A stretch of 64,000 nucleotides of DNA, taken from Macrobrachium rosenbergii. Taxonomy: Eukaryota > Arthropoda > Malacostraca > Decapoda > Palaemonidae. The stretch spans positions 20,767,147 through 20,831,146 of the forward strand of contig NC_089762.1 in the NCBI RefSeq assembly GCF_040412425.1. The letters are read 5' to 3'. Each line of letters starts with the position of its first letter. Positions within the stretch are counted from its first letter, which is position 1. Both the position numbers and the translations under genes were made by a program. Of the stretch, positions 9,957 to 22,572 are shown piece by piece. The notes beneath the pieces were generated by a model that saw nothing but the letters and a program-made list of their open reading frames with translations, made no database searches and was not told the origin of the DNA.

Positions 9957-10917
9957 ATATATTGTAGTACTGAAAATTTTAAAACAAAGAACCAAATCCT
10001 TTATAAACCTAAATGTATTTTTATAACTAAGTCTGGCTTCAATGTGATTATTATGTAAGAATTTAAATTCATAAAAATATCAAAATAAATTGGGGTGGCT
10101 TAAGAGAAAATACAAAACAATTAACACTAAAATATTCATAATTTAACTGCTGGAACACCGATGTCCATGCTTGCCTTCATTTTATATTCTTTCATACTAT
10201 GGTTTACATACACTATAACACAGATATTATCCAACTAAACGCAATCTTTATGGGATCTGTATAAATAAAAAACCTACCTTGCAAAAAAAGTAACTGCATT
10301 CTCGACAGTTATTCTGGTTTACTGTCAGTCTCAAGAAAAGTAAACTTTTATGTACGTAACTTCAAAAGAGGGCAAATACAGAATATGTAAAAAAAAAAAA
10401 AAAAGTCAAGTTTTTTCTTAATAAAACAAAACATTATGTTCCTGACTGTCATAAGACAATTCTGTAAATATACACACCATAAACTTTTCCTGTTAAGTTC
10501 ATTACATTACTGACTTTAAAACACCTACCAGCACACTAGGAAATAGCTTAAATTCCTGGAAATTTCCATATCTACAGAGCACATTGGTTACTAAAACTTG
10601 CACAATTACTGGAACTAACAATACTAGCCAAAGGAGAATACAAGCTAAAAAATATAAAAGAAATGAAATGTAACACAAAACTGCAGTAAATAAACTTGAA
10701 ACATGAAGAGAAACTTTGTGAAACATCTTCCTCTTCAGAGCATATAAAGTAAATAACGGTGTTTTACATAGTACAGAAAATGATTTTAAGTGAAGGCACA
10801 TATGAAAATTATTTAAACTGTTTTTCTAGAGTTTCATTTAAGAACGCTTTCACATCATACTACAAACATTCAAATAAATTACCATTAGATATATCATGTG
10901 AATAGAAAGTTTCTTAC
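9957..10917. other. Intronic sequence, nothing recognised
   Basis: AT-rich intron between MITE A and ASCC3 exon B. Short poly-A runs only; no repeat, RNA gene or coding trace seen. Confidence 0.5.
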
Positions 10918-11007
10918 CTGAGGATTCTTTCGCATACGGACATACAAGTAGGTGTAACTTAACCACTCGATGGCTTCATCAACATTAGTTACATTTCCAA
11001 GAGCAAC
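10918..11007 (-). CDS. ASCC3: ASCC3 exon B (winged-helix segment)
   Basis: 90-bp exon with acceptor ...TAG and donor GTAAG on the minus strand. It encodes 30 residues containing [10 protein letters not shown] and [12 protein letters not shown], which is the strongly conserved segment following the helicase core of ASCC3. Phase 0 on both sides. It joins exon C (11636-11860) across a 628-bp intron and exon A across 9.8 kb. Confidence 0.92.
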
Positions 11008-11635
11008 CTAAAACAATATCAAGAATTAGAATACATTTACCGTCATAATGATGACAGAAATAATAATGCTATGATGACAGATGCAAAGGCAGTTCTGAAG
11101 GAATAATAATAATAAACAAATAATCAATGGAAATTGTGTTAACCAGAAGACCAAGATAAAATTTGTAAATATCTTAATCCCAGTCTCTATCTTTAAGTTT
11201 AAAAAAAAAAAAACTAAAATTATGTATGTTTTTTTAACATTTCATTCCTACAACACATGGAATAAACATGGAGATTAATATCCCTAGACTGGAATGACTG
11301 AGGAAGAACAAAACTGTTCTGGAATAAACTAGGAATGTCCACGATAAAGGGTACAGAAAAGAAATGAACACATCAAAGTGCAAAAACATAAGTACAATCC
11401 TACACAATTCTATGCAGACACCAACCAATAAAATGGTAATTATATTTTCATAATATTATCTCAGGATAGTACCAACTGTATAGATTAAAAATATACACAA
11501 CCATTTCATTTACAAAATAAAGAATAAGCAAATTACAATAAGTTACCTTTTCTTTCCATATTTTTATATTGTTTCGAAAAGTTTTTTACATAAAAATTAG
11601 GAATTTATTACTGATAACGTATTCTTTTAACTTAC
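11008..11635 (-). other. Short ASCC3 intron
   Basis: 628-bp intron between exons C and B. AT-rich, with a polypyrimidine-rich stretch on the sense strand. No inserted element recognised; one of two compact introns in the window. Confidence 0.8.
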
Positions 11636-11860
11636 CTCTGCATTCAAATTGTCAGCAAGATGAGCAATGAAAGAACTTTCAATTGGATACTGATTTGTCA
11701 GAAGGGACACATAATTTGACAGTTTAGCATGAGTCGTGATAATTATACCATGACCACTTTTGTCAAATTGTGGACGACCAGCTCGACCAAAGATCTGTAG
11801 AACATCTAAAATGCCCAAATCCACTAAAGTTCCCGATTTGCTGTCATATATATCAGTTCC
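11636..11860 (-). CDS. ASCC3: ASCC3 exon C (helicase motif VI)
   Basis: 225-bp exon, acceptor TTTCAG and donor GTAAG on the minus strand, phase 0 at both ends. It encodes G-T-D-I-Y-D then [21 protein letters not shown], where Q-x-x-G-R-A-G-R is superfamily 2 motif VI with the arginine finger. Next come [17 protein letters not shown] and L-A-D-N-L-N-A-E. The [10 protein letters not shown] form and the N-A-E end favour ASCC3 over Brr2, which has M-L-G-R-A-G-R-P-Q-Y-D. This is the diagnostic core of the gene. Confidence 0.95.
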
Positions 11861-12717
11861 CTGAAATGTGAGAAGGGTGAAAAAGTTTTAGTTTAAAAAT
11901 ACAAAATTCACTATCATACAAATAGAGATACACTATTTCTTTCATTTATAGAAAAAATGGAAATCCTTAATTTAGACAAAAGCCCAAGTAAAAAAATCAA
12001 ACCTTTTACCTGAAGGAAAAAACAGCCATCCAAAAAAATACCACACTACAGCAGCACCAAATACAACCACCATAAAAATCATTATTAACATTTTTATGTC
12101 AGGCTTCCCCTCTAATGGGTTAACTGAGCACTGACATATCTTTATTTATTTATGTACTGAACAATTTTTGCCTGAATTCCAAACAGCTGAAGATCTCCAT
12201 TTACACCATTTAAAGAAGAATGCTTGCACAATGTGAATTATAAGATACAGTAACACCATAGCTAGGTAAGTGGCTAAAGTTACCAAACACCAGTTACATG
12301 TTAACAACACATCCAGTACTCTAGCTCAATTATCTTATATTTTCTTCACAAAGAATGTGATGGTAATATCCTATTAACGAAAGCCTAATTTTCACATTTC
12401 TCTGTGGGTATTATCAGTAGACACTAAAGTGCACTATTCAGGTCAGAATACCATAAGATTATGAAAACTTAACATGCAAAACAAATTCTTTTGGACAGTC
12501 TAGGGAGCAAGTGTTCACACACCCATAGGTATAGCATGTGTTGGGCTGGTACCATGGGGCACATGTAAACTATACCCATCAGAAACTGGTGCACATCCTC
12601 CTTTGGAAAAGGTTTGCTGGAAAACAGTTTTGCGACAAATGAAATGGCCCTAAAAGTTAGAAGCTTGTTATTAAACAATATCAGAAAATAACTGTCATGA
12701 AAATACGTTCTCCTTAC
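11861..12717 (-). other. Short ASCC3 intron
   Basis: 857-bp intron between exons D and C. AT-rich, without any recognised insertion. Confidence 0.8.
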
Positions 12718-12823
12718 CTTTATGATGACTGCATGAGCAGGAAGATTTACACCCCATGCCAGAGTAGCGGTGCATACTAGAACTTTGATGAATCCTTGAC
12801 TGAAGAAATTTTCAACCATATTC
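12718..12823 (-). CDS. ASCC3: ASCC3 exon D (helicase motif V)
   Basis: 106-bp exon with acceptor ...AACAG and donor GTAAGG. It completes the split Arg codon of exon E, then encodes [28 protein letters not shown] and [16 protein letters not shown] is motif V of Ski2-like helicases and contacts nucleic acid and ATP. The downstream junction is phase 0 into exon C. Confidence 0.95.
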
Positions 12824-13705
12824 CTGTTAAATGTAAAGAATTAAACTTTACAAACTGATAGATACACAATTAGTTACTATTTTGTACATTTGCATACGAG
12901 GACAAACAGGGAACTACCCAAAGTTTTAAATACTCATATTATTCCTGAATTATGGTAAATATTTGCATATAATATAAAGTATTTTTGTGTTAATAAGACA
13001 AAATATCAGAATCTACTCACTTCATATTGTACTATTCATATCAGTGGATAGCCTAATTAGCTTATCTCAATTTTTTGCTTTATCAGCTAAAGTAATTTGA
13101 ATTTTTTTGCTAGGATATCTTTTTGGAAGTGATGCATTCTGTAGATAAATCTCTTAAACTTAACAATAAGTGTAAAATGGAGATTTTCTTCAACTATAAA
13201 TCACAAGAAGGGCATTCTGTGGACAAATCTCTTAAAATTGAACAAAAGTGAACAATAAGTGTAAAATACAGGTCATCTTCAACTATAAATTTTATAAAAT
13301 AACTGCTGCTGCCTACTGCTTACTGTGGGGAAGCTTGAATGTTCAAGTTTCAGCATACCATAGCATCTTGGTTACTTTACCACGTACCAGAAAGCCAGAC
13401 CCCATAAGGATCTCTTAAGCTGAGGGGGTTACTTCTCATGGCAAAATCTCTTAACTCTCCAAAAGCTAAAATTAACTAAATATACAATTTTTCAACATAA
13501 ATATAGCATGCATTTCTACACCTGACAATTAAATAACTGAACTGAACTTCAGCTCTCAAGCAGGACCTGAACTTGCATCTTCCAAGTTACAATTATGCAT
13601 CTTTACTGATCCCACAACATATGAGAAATTAGTTTTTTCTCCTATTTGGAAGTTAGTGCCACTAGTGTGCCTACCTGCTTTCTGCCTAGAGTATACATCT
13701 ATAGA
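12824..13705 (-). other. Start of a ~30-kb ASCC3 intron
   Basis: First 0.9 kb of the intron that runs to 42803. AT-rich. A local near-duplication (GCATTCTGTAGATAAATCTCTTAA and GCATTCTGTGGACAAATCTCTTAA, about 13130 and 13210) is present; no gene seen. Confidence 0.6.
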
Positions 13706-13708
13706 AAG

Positions 13709-13709
<1 letters not shown>

Positions 13710-13770
<61 letters not shown>
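13710..13770. repeat. (TA)n microsatellite
   Basis: About 60 bp of alternating TA next to a truncated MITE B copy. Confidence 0.95.
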
Positions 13771-13772
<2 letters not shown>

Positions 13773-13786
13773 TATATATATTATAT

Positions 13787-14110
<324 letters not shown>

Positions 14111-14369
14111 TGCCTCACCGCTTATCTACCAGAAAAAGACTTGGAATTTCACAGAACTATGTAAAATCTTACCTAATTTTTCCTAGTTGTTCAAATGCAA
14201 AAATCTGTAATTATAGCATGGAAAATATGAAAAATGAATGACAAAGTAACGTCACGTTTATCTAAAAAACTATACAAAACAAATAAACATACATGTTACA
14301 TATGGATAAAAAATCTCTCACCCTCCTGCTAGCGTATGAAAAACCCTTGAGGTAAAAGCTTTGTGGCTG

Positions 14370-14371
<2 letters not shown>

Positions 14372-14459
<88 letters not shown>
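14372..14459. repeat. (GA)n microsatellite
   Basis: About 88 bp of GA, followed by a diverged tandem pair (14472-14522 and 14548-14597) sharing ...TAATAGCGTGT...CATGGAG. Confidence 0.95.
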
Positions 14460-14460
<1 letters not shown>

Positions 14461-14721
14461 GTTGCTACAGGCTGTTATTGGTTACTTTCAATTCCTCCAG
14501 CTAATAGCGTGTTGTCATGGAGAGAGGGGGGGGATTGCTAAAAACTCTGTTACTGGCTACTTCCAATCCATCTAGCCAATAGCGTGTCAACATGGAGCCT
14601 ATGTCAAAGCAATAAAAAAACTGTAACACGACCGATGATGGCTTTGTGAACTTCCTGCCTGGAATTTTAGGATATTTTCATGTTGATACAATAATTCATA
14701 TTTCATTAAAGGCTATACAGT

Positions 14722-14723
<2 letters not shown>

Positions 14724-14808
<85 letters not shown>
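14724..14808. repeat. (GA)n microsatellite
   Basis: About 84 bp of GA. 14810-15005 downstream contains a fragment related to the interior of MITE A. Confidence 0.95.
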
Positions 14809-14810
<2 letters not shown>

Positions 14811-15009
14811 TGGGTGGTTGGCCTTACTTAAATACCAGGAGTGAAATACTCATGAATTATTACAGAGAAAGAGAGAATACATTATTAACAATAACATTTC
14901 AAAATCAGTAAATCATTTTTATATCATAAAAATTGTATTTAGTCATGAAAATAAAATAATCAGTAATTAGTGAATATTGCTCTACAAAAAAAATCCACGA
15001 ATGTGAATT

Positions 15010-15200
15010 TTATTCCTTCTGTCGGATGCGTTGTCTGCAATATCGAAAATCATAAGAAAACCTTACTTTCAATCCTTTGGGTATCTTGAAAACAACACTG
15101 TCTTTATTTGTATTAAGTTTTTCATAAAAAACCTCTAAATTTTGATCATCCTGCTGTTTTGGATCCAAATTTTTTCCGTTTAGATCAGCATTACCCAAAA
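15010..15200. mobile_element. MITE family B fragment
   Basis: It carries the internal blocks AAAATCATAAGAAAACCTTAC and TTAAGTTTTTCATAAAAAAC of family B, without intact ends. It abuts a second fragment immediately to the right, so the two copies are tandem or nested. Confidence 0.55.
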
Positions 15201-15469
15201 TATTGTTGAAAATTGCAAGAAAACTTTACTCCTTTTGGTGTCTTGTATACAACGTATACTGCATTTTTATTGAGTTTTTCTTTAAAAAATCTCCACATTT
15301 TGACCATTCTGCCACTTTTGGAGCTGTGTTTCTTCTGTCAGATCAGCATCGTAAACCCAGACAGTGCCTTGTAACCAGGGAAATAATTTTTGATGAATAT
15401 ATTCAAAGAGTGTTGTAAACTCTGAATATCGTAAGTGGAGCCCATCGTAACCCAGAGATTGCCTGTATA
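15190..15469. mobile_element. MITE family B, copy with right end
   Basis: Family B interior followed by the GTAACCAGGGAAATAATTTTTGATGAATATATTC block and the right end ...CCCAGAGATTGCCTG next to TA. The left end is missing. MITE A copy 2 begins directly after it. Confidence 0.65.
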
Positions 15470-15471
15470 TA

Positions 15472-15822
15472 CAATAAACCCCTGTATTCGCGGTCTCATG
15501 ATTGGCGGACTCACCTATTGGCGGATTTGTCTGTGGAACGTATATACACATTTGTGGGAAATTTACCCATTCGCGGTATTTTTCACTTAAAATTATCCAC
15601 AAATTACTGTATTTTCATATATTTTTCATGACTAAATGCACTTTTTGTGATAAAACTATTAAAATACTGTACTCAGGTATAAACATTTTCAGTGGATTTT
15701 TTTGGTGTTTGAACTATCAAAATAGGCAGTTCTAAATGTTTTTAGAGGGGTTTTAAGTATTTGCTGATTTTAGCTATTCGCAGGGGGGGGATGCATCCCC
15801 CAAGAATACAAGGGGTTTACTG
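15472..15822. mobile_element. Tigger-type MITE, family A copy 2
   Basis: About 351 bp flanked by TA at 15470-15471 and 15823-15824. The ends are CAATAAACCCCTGTATTCGC and ...AGGGGTTTACTG, inverted to each other. The interior is in the opposite orientation to the 9637 copy. Non-coding. Confidence 0.8.
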
Positions 15823-15858
15823 TATGTGTGTGTATATATATATATACACACACACACA

Positions 15859-16208
15859 CAGTAAAATCCAGTATTTGCGTGGGATGCATAACACACCTCC
15901 CCGCATATAGCTAAAATCAGCGAATACTACAAACCCTTCCAAAAACACTTAGAACTACCTATTTTGATAGTTCAAACACAAAAAATCCTCTAAAAAAAAT
16001 TATTATACCCGACTATTTTAGTAGTTTTATCACAAAAAAGTACATATAGTCATGAAAATGATATAAAAATACAGTAATTAGTGAATATTTCTCAGTGAAA
16101 AATATGACAAATGGGCGAATTTTCCATGAATAATGTGCATATAACTTCCAAAGAGAAATCTGCGAATAGGTGAGTCCACAAATTGTGAGAATGCGAATAA
16201 GGGGGTTT
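15859..16208. mobile_element. Tigger-type MITE, family A copy 3
   Basis: Starts CAGTAAAATCCAGTATTTGC and ends ...GAATAAGGGGGTTTA. The interior matches copies 1 and 2. It sits between a CA/TA array on the left and a long GT/TA array on the right. Confidence 0.75.
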
Positions 16209-16228
16209 AATATATATAAGCGCATTGT

Positions 16229-16717
<489 letters not shown>

Positions 16718-16761
16718 TATGTACATATATATATGTATGATATATATATATAAATATAATA

Positions 16762-17095
16762 AAGGCAGTTCCCAGTTATCGGCGATCCAGTTTTACAGAG
16801 CTTGTCTGCTGACGAAAATCGGCTATTTCCGGCGAAGAACACCGAAAATCACCAATTTCTGCTTATCGCTGCTGATAATCGGGTATTGGAGCCGATACAT
16901 ACCTAACAGAGGTGCTGATCTCAGGTTACTGGCGCCGATACACAGTTATCAGTGCCAATACATGGTTATCTGATTTTCAGCGCTTATTTTCACAATCGCT
17001 GTTCGATAAATTTCTGATTTTCAGTTATCAGCGATTTTCACTTATCGTCAATGATGTGGAACATCTGGGTGATTGAAAACGATGTAAACTGTCAA
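16762..17095. mobile_element. MITE family C, copy 2
   Basis: Begins AAGGCAGTTCCCAGTTATCGG. The interior GATCCAGTTTTACAGAGCTTG matches the copy at 40541. The right end is diverged. Confidence 0.65.
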
Positions 17096-17166
17096 ATTAT
17101 GAACAGAGGCCCCATAATAACATCGAAGAATGTGATATATGGGGAAATAATATGAATATATATATC

Positions 17167-17691
<525 letters not shown>

Positions 17692-17702
17692 TATACTGTA
17701 TA

Positions 17703-19369
17703 CAGGTAGTGCTCGAGTTACGATAATTCGACTTACGATAATTCACTTTTACGATGGGGTTAGCAATATTAATATCGATACGACAATATTTTGAGAATAA
17801 GTATTTTTAAATTTCGCGGGCGACTGGCGCAGGCAACAACGTACAATCAGGCAGCGTACGGTGTACGATATGTTGGCCCGAGAGGCTGGAATAGGTACAT
17901 TAATTCAATGAGCTGACCACACTTGCTCTCGTTGTATTGGAAGTTAAAATAGGTCAGTGTTCGTTTGCAATTTTTGTGCGTTTGTAGTGCACTAGTGACG
18001 ATAATTCAAGTTTACGATGGAGTTAGCAATTAATATCGGTACGACAATATTTATAAAATATTTTAAAATTTCGAGCGGGTACAGGCAACAGCGTACACTA
18101 CAGTTGCCGTAGAATCAGGCAGCAAGAGAGACCAACTTACAATAGACCAACTTCTTTTTCTCCATCTCTTTATTCAATCTAGTTAAAAAAAGTAAGAGAA
18201 TGATAAAAGTATTGTTAGTAACCTTATACTCTTGCGAAAATGCGTACAGCCATAAACAACCGAACGAGACTGTTGTTTTGCCAATAACCGAATCGGATAA
18301 CAACTGTTTTGCTTGTATTTCAACCATCATACGGTTAAACAATTTTCGTAGTTATGTTAAAAATGATGTTAAGTACTGATATGTTTTTACACTACCCTTA
18401 TCCGCTTTGGAGAAAAGATCGGCAAGGAAATATACTGCTACAGTAAATTTAAGCTGCAAGTTGTAGTTGAAGCTGAGAAAAGAATGTTCAAACTGCTAAT
18501 GACTATAAATTATCGTGCATTGGCAACATGGATGAAACTCGACAGCAAATAAAATTGGAGAGTATTTCAATCAAAACTACTGGGCATGAAAGAACACATA
18601 TTACTGCTGTTTTCATGCCGATAAAAGATAAATACGAAAAGCTCTTAGTATGATGATGAAATCAAGAGAAAATAGCGAACGGAATCTTGATTCTTTTTTT
18701 ACACAAAACAAACGGCCAGCCACCAACGTCATCTATTAACGAAAAAAATGGCTAAATTAATTTCACAACGAGACATATTCAAGTTATATTTTGACTTAAA
18801 AACACTTCGTATAACAAAAAATATATATGTCCCTTATAAATAAAGTATCTAGAGATCCATGTACGCTAACTAGAAGCAAGAAATGCCCTCTGAAGCGAGT
18901 TTAAATGCGGCGAAATAAAGACCGCGTGATTGATTCCCAAACCAAAACATTTGATCGCTATGATCGGAATTTATAATGCAAAAGCAATATAAGAATATTT
19001 ACGATTAGATACAGTGTAGTAAAGCATAACTTTTTAAAAGATCCATGGAAAAGACGCACATTCGTTATTTTGATGTTTGTATAATACAGTGTTATGTGAA
19101 AATAGAATACAGTACAATGTAGGCTAGGCTACCATATATGATATACGAAAGTGCAGGCTAGGCCTTGTTTGTTATTCAATTTCTCTTTATACTGACTTAT
19201 CATGTCAATCTGCATTGAACCTGCAGAATTAGCTGACACTAATAATTACTATACCATATATGTATAAAGTATACTGTGTAGTGTAGGCTAGGCCATATTC
19301 GAGTTACGATTTTTTCAACAAACAATGGGTTTTTGGAACCTAACCCCATCGTAAGTAGGGGAATACCTG
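17703..19369 (+). mobile_element. pogo/jerky-like DNA transposon, internally deleted copy 1
   Basis: 1667 bp. The left end is CAGGTAGTGCTCGAGTTACG after TA (17701-17702). The right end is ...CCCCATCGTAAGTAGGGGAATACCTG, an imperfect inverted match. An internal tandem duplication near 17735-17800 and 18000-18055 repeats the ACGATAATTC...TACGACAATATTT block. Remnant coding at 18410-18650 includes R-K-Y-T-A-T, V-V-V-E-A-E-K (helix-turn-helix start) and M-D-E-T-R followed by T-T-G-H-E-R-T-H. The M-D-E-T and T-x-G-H-E-K motifs are typical of pogo-like transposases around the first catalytic Asp. Most of the transposase is missing. A second copy in the opposite orientation is at 37790-40423. Confidence 0.7.
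18410..18650 (+). pseudogene. pogo-like transposase remnant
   Basis: Short plus-strand coding trace. The R-S-A-R-K-Y-T-A-T start resembles the N-terminal helix-turn-helix of jerky/pogo transposases. After a large deletion come I-G-N-M-D-E-T and I-K-T-T-G-H-E-R. Frames differ between the two parts. The same trace appears inverted at 38560-38609 and 39818-39990, interrupted there by a piggyBac element. Confidence 0.6.
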
Positions 19370-19397
19370 TGTGTGTGTGTGTGTGTGTGTGTGTCTA

Positions 19398-19487
<90 letters not shown>
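19370..19487. repeat. (GT)n(TA)n compound microsatellite
   Basis: GT then TA array abutting the right end of the pogo-like element. Confidence 0.95.
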
Positions 19488-19491
<4 letters not shown>

Positions 19492-19859
19492 GTAATACCC
19501 AGAACTTGCAAACAATTGAGTTAATTTAATTCACAGACACATGAATTTTTCATTGGAACCTAACTAATGGTCATACATAAGTTTTTTTTCACAGACATGC
19601 GAACATTTGCGAACACTGAGAAACCCTGCAAAAGTGTTTATGTTTAATTTTTTAAGTAATTTATAAGTTTTCAAGCTTTTATGTGTAAACTAAATAACAT
19701 TAAATATTATTAAAAATAAAATTTTTCTCTCTCTCTCTCTCTTTTAGTGAGATGAGAGAATTTTTATGATACATGTATACAGGTGTTTATTTGTATAAAT
19801 AAACTTTTTACCTAATAATAAGTACTAATTTTCAGATATTAATAAGATTAATAAAACTA

Positions 19860-19899
<40 letters not shown>

Positions 19900-20439
19900 C
19901 TGTAATTACAAAATTCGTATTATTTTATACAAACAAATTCTTCTCTCCTATTTTTTAAGAAGGTCGAAGGCAAAAGCTGTCAGACATGTCATTTAACATG
20001 AAAAGAGGGGAAGTGTTGCTGATCAGTGGTCAAATGTTTCTTGTAATTCTCTCTCTCTCTGTGTCCGTAATAATTCATAAAAAATTTCACTCTCATAAGT
20101 AAGGGCAACTGTTATCTCTCTCTCTCTCATTCGAAGCTAGCCAACCTACATATTACAGTACTGTTTCAATGTATGCCTTTAACTGTACAGTGGATAATTT
20201 TTAATTGATCTAATTTTACCTGTACCATTTACAAACTGTAAATGCGCCATTCTAAAACATAGAGACACAGAGCATTTCAGAAAATAGAGCATTTCAGAAC
20301 AAAGAGAAAGAGACAGAAAAAAGAAGTTTTTAAAAACGAGGTTGAGAAGACTTCTGAAAATACATCGGTGGAATGGGGAAGAGAGTCACATAATCCTATA
20401 TTCTTACGTTAACGATTTTTTTCTTTTAAGGGTAATGTA
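19488..20439. other. Intronic sequence with a possible transposon end
   Basis: Begins with an ACAGAGTAATACCCAGAACTTG motif that looks like another TA-type transposon end, right after the TA array. No matching partner end was found. Contains (CT)n near 19725-19742 and an (ATA)n run at 19861-19897; otherwise nothing seen. Confidence 0.4.
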
Positions 20440-20443
20440 TTAA

Positions 20444-21233
20444 CCCTTAAGGGGCAGATTGAGCCTCAGTGTGAAGTAAAACAGGTTTGGGGAAGTGGGC
20501 GGATTGAGCTTCAGTGTGAAACAGAATTACGCGCCACTGTTATGGTAATAATGATTCGAAACAGGTGCCAATACTTCTGTATGCTATAAATTCACTAATG
20601 GCAACTTTTATACAGACGTGAGAGTTAGGCCAGTATCAGTAGTGCTTGTGTCTTCAAGGGGGACAGTATTACATCTCTCTCTCTCACATGGGTCTTTTTG
20701 TAAATTTGCTTGTAAATATATGAAGGGGTTGCTGTTGTTTTTTGTTTTTGTCTTTTATGATAGTATGTCGGTTGTAAATGTAATTTTACAAAGAAAATTG
20801 CAAAGAAATACTATAAAAAGCATGTAAAACTAAAAAAAAAGTTACTGAATCATCCTTCTCGTAAATTTACGTGAATATTTTTCAACAAATATGCAAAAAA
20901 TTTGTTACTGCTTTTATTTCTTATCTGTTTTGATACTGTGAGCAGTAATAATAATTTTACAAAATACAAAAAACTTATTAGAAAAAACATATATAAGTTG
21001 GTAAAATTTACGATTGTCTTATAAATGAGGCCCCACACGGGGTTGTAAATACTCATTTTCAACTTCTCGTGGAAGGTAGGGAAAATTTTTTAGAATTTTT
21101 TTATTTATACGGTGTGAATGTATGTGTCATTCTCTTTCCATTGATGTGATTTTTTTTTTTTATTTTTGCTGACCTCAAACTTTCCCTGGTCTGGGGTGCT
21201 GCACATTGATAAATTATGCCGTCCCGTAAGGGC
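20444..21233. mobile_element. Non-autonomous TTAA-type (piggyBac-like) element
   Basis: 790 bp. The left boundary is TTAA (20440-20443) followed by CCCTTAAGGGGCAG. The right boundary is ...CCGTCCCGTAAGGG followed by CTAA, a one-base variant of TTAA. The ends are inverted with about 11 of 14 positions matching. No transposase frame. The right third (20930-21230) is similar to 42380-42709. Confidence 0.55.
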
Positions 21234-21244
21234 TAATAATAATA

Positions 21245-21837
21245 AATAATAATAAAGTTAAATCATACGGGTAGTAACTGGTGATGAATGTTGATTACAG
21301 TATGCTGTAGATGATGATTATGATGAATTAGCTGTGCAGTACGATTAATGACGGGAGGCGCTGTCATGTTAAGGTATTTGAACATGGCAACGAAAGTGGT
21401 ACAGTAGGGCTGCATGAGTATTTTACCTTGTTCATGCTCAATGCAGGCGACTGCAATTAATGTCATGCTGTAATGGGCTGCTACTTCTCCGTGACTTTTG
21501 CCCTCTCTTAACAAAACAATCATGTCTACTTTCCTCTCATCAGTCATTACATTGTAGGCTATTGGTCAGAGGCCTTTGAAGAAGCAGAGCATTCAGAGGA
21601 CATCTTAATGCACGATTTCAAAAAATATTTTTAGACCATAGTACTGTACACGCAAAACACACAAATGAGAGATAGCAATAAAACGAGTTATATTGGGTCA
21701 TTTGCCGATAATTTGCCGCTACGGTATACGCATGGTACTACTGGTTGTGCGTACATATACTAACACTGATCTTCTGCGCATACAGTACATACATTTTATA
21801 AAATGTTTTGTTGTAGGATGATTTTTATATATTACAT
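21245..21837 (-). mobile_element. Internally deleted Tigger-like element
   Basis: 21257-21345 is the reverse complement of the 3' region of the large Tigger at 31385-31460. Shared blocks include AAATCATACGGGTA, GATGAATGTTGA and GATGAATTAGCTGTGCAGT. A minus-strand frame near 21547-21465 starts M-T-D-E-R-K-V-D-M-I and continues L-R-E-G-K-S, comparable to the N-terminal L-K-E-G-K-S region of the Tigger transposase. It therefore appears to be a short, deleted relative. It abuts the DIRS copy 2 left terminus. Confidence 0.6.
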
Positions 21838-21864
21838 ACAAAAATGTTATTTTCATAAAATAAT

Positions 21865-22035
21865 TTTTTGAACATACTTACCTGGTAGTTATATATATAT
21901 CTTAAGTCCCTGACGTGACGGCAGAATTTCAAAAACTCGTGGCAATCGCCGATCGGGTAGTCAGGTGGTCCACCTGTGTGCCCTCTACCCAGGTAACTGG
22001 AACCATTCTACATATTCCTCAGATCTTCCATGCCC
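21865..22035. repeat. DIRS copy 2 left inverted terminal repeat
   Basis: Inverted match to 28575-28745. The outer edge contains ACTTACCTG (21876-21884), whose minus-strand reading CAGGTAAGT is a consensus splice donor. Confidence 0.85.
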
Positions 22036-22082
22036 CTAGTCTCTAGAGGGGAGGAGGGAGGGAATTTAATCATATATAACTA

Positions 22083-22170
22083 CCAGGTAAGTATGTTCAA
22101 AAATTTATTTTATTATGAAAATAACATTTTCAAACAGATCTAACTGACATGGTAGTTATATATATAGCTG
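22083..22170. repeat. DIRS copy 2 internal complementary region
   Basis: The first half (ACTACCAGGTAAGTATGTTC...GAAAATAACA) is the reverse complement of the left outer end. The second half (TTTTCAAACAGATCTAACTG...TATATATAGCT) is the reverse complement of the right outer end. Confidence 0.8.
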
Positions 22171-22572
22171 ATTGACACCTTTGGTGGAGGGTCAGAGACA
22201 GCTAACATCGTTGGAATTGAAATACTAAAAATTTGCAAAACCAACTAAAGGTTCCTACCTGTTAAGGAAGCTGACTTCATTGTTTTCCTGCCTCATTATG
22301 TCTGCATTCCTTAAGAAATCCAGCGATCCACCCAGGGGGCTGAAAAATCTCTAGGGGCTGTCAACCGGTGTATAACCTCTATGTGACTAGACCTCCTTTT
22401 AATACCCTTATTCCGGGCGCTACCAAGGAACAAACGACCACCTGACTAAGAGAACTGAAGTAAATGATATTATTTAAAAAACGGTCTGCTAATGATTGCG
22501 GAAGACTGCGTCCAGACTTCGCAAACAACCAAAAACAACATCTTAGTTCCAAGGAAGAAAAAGGGTATTGGG

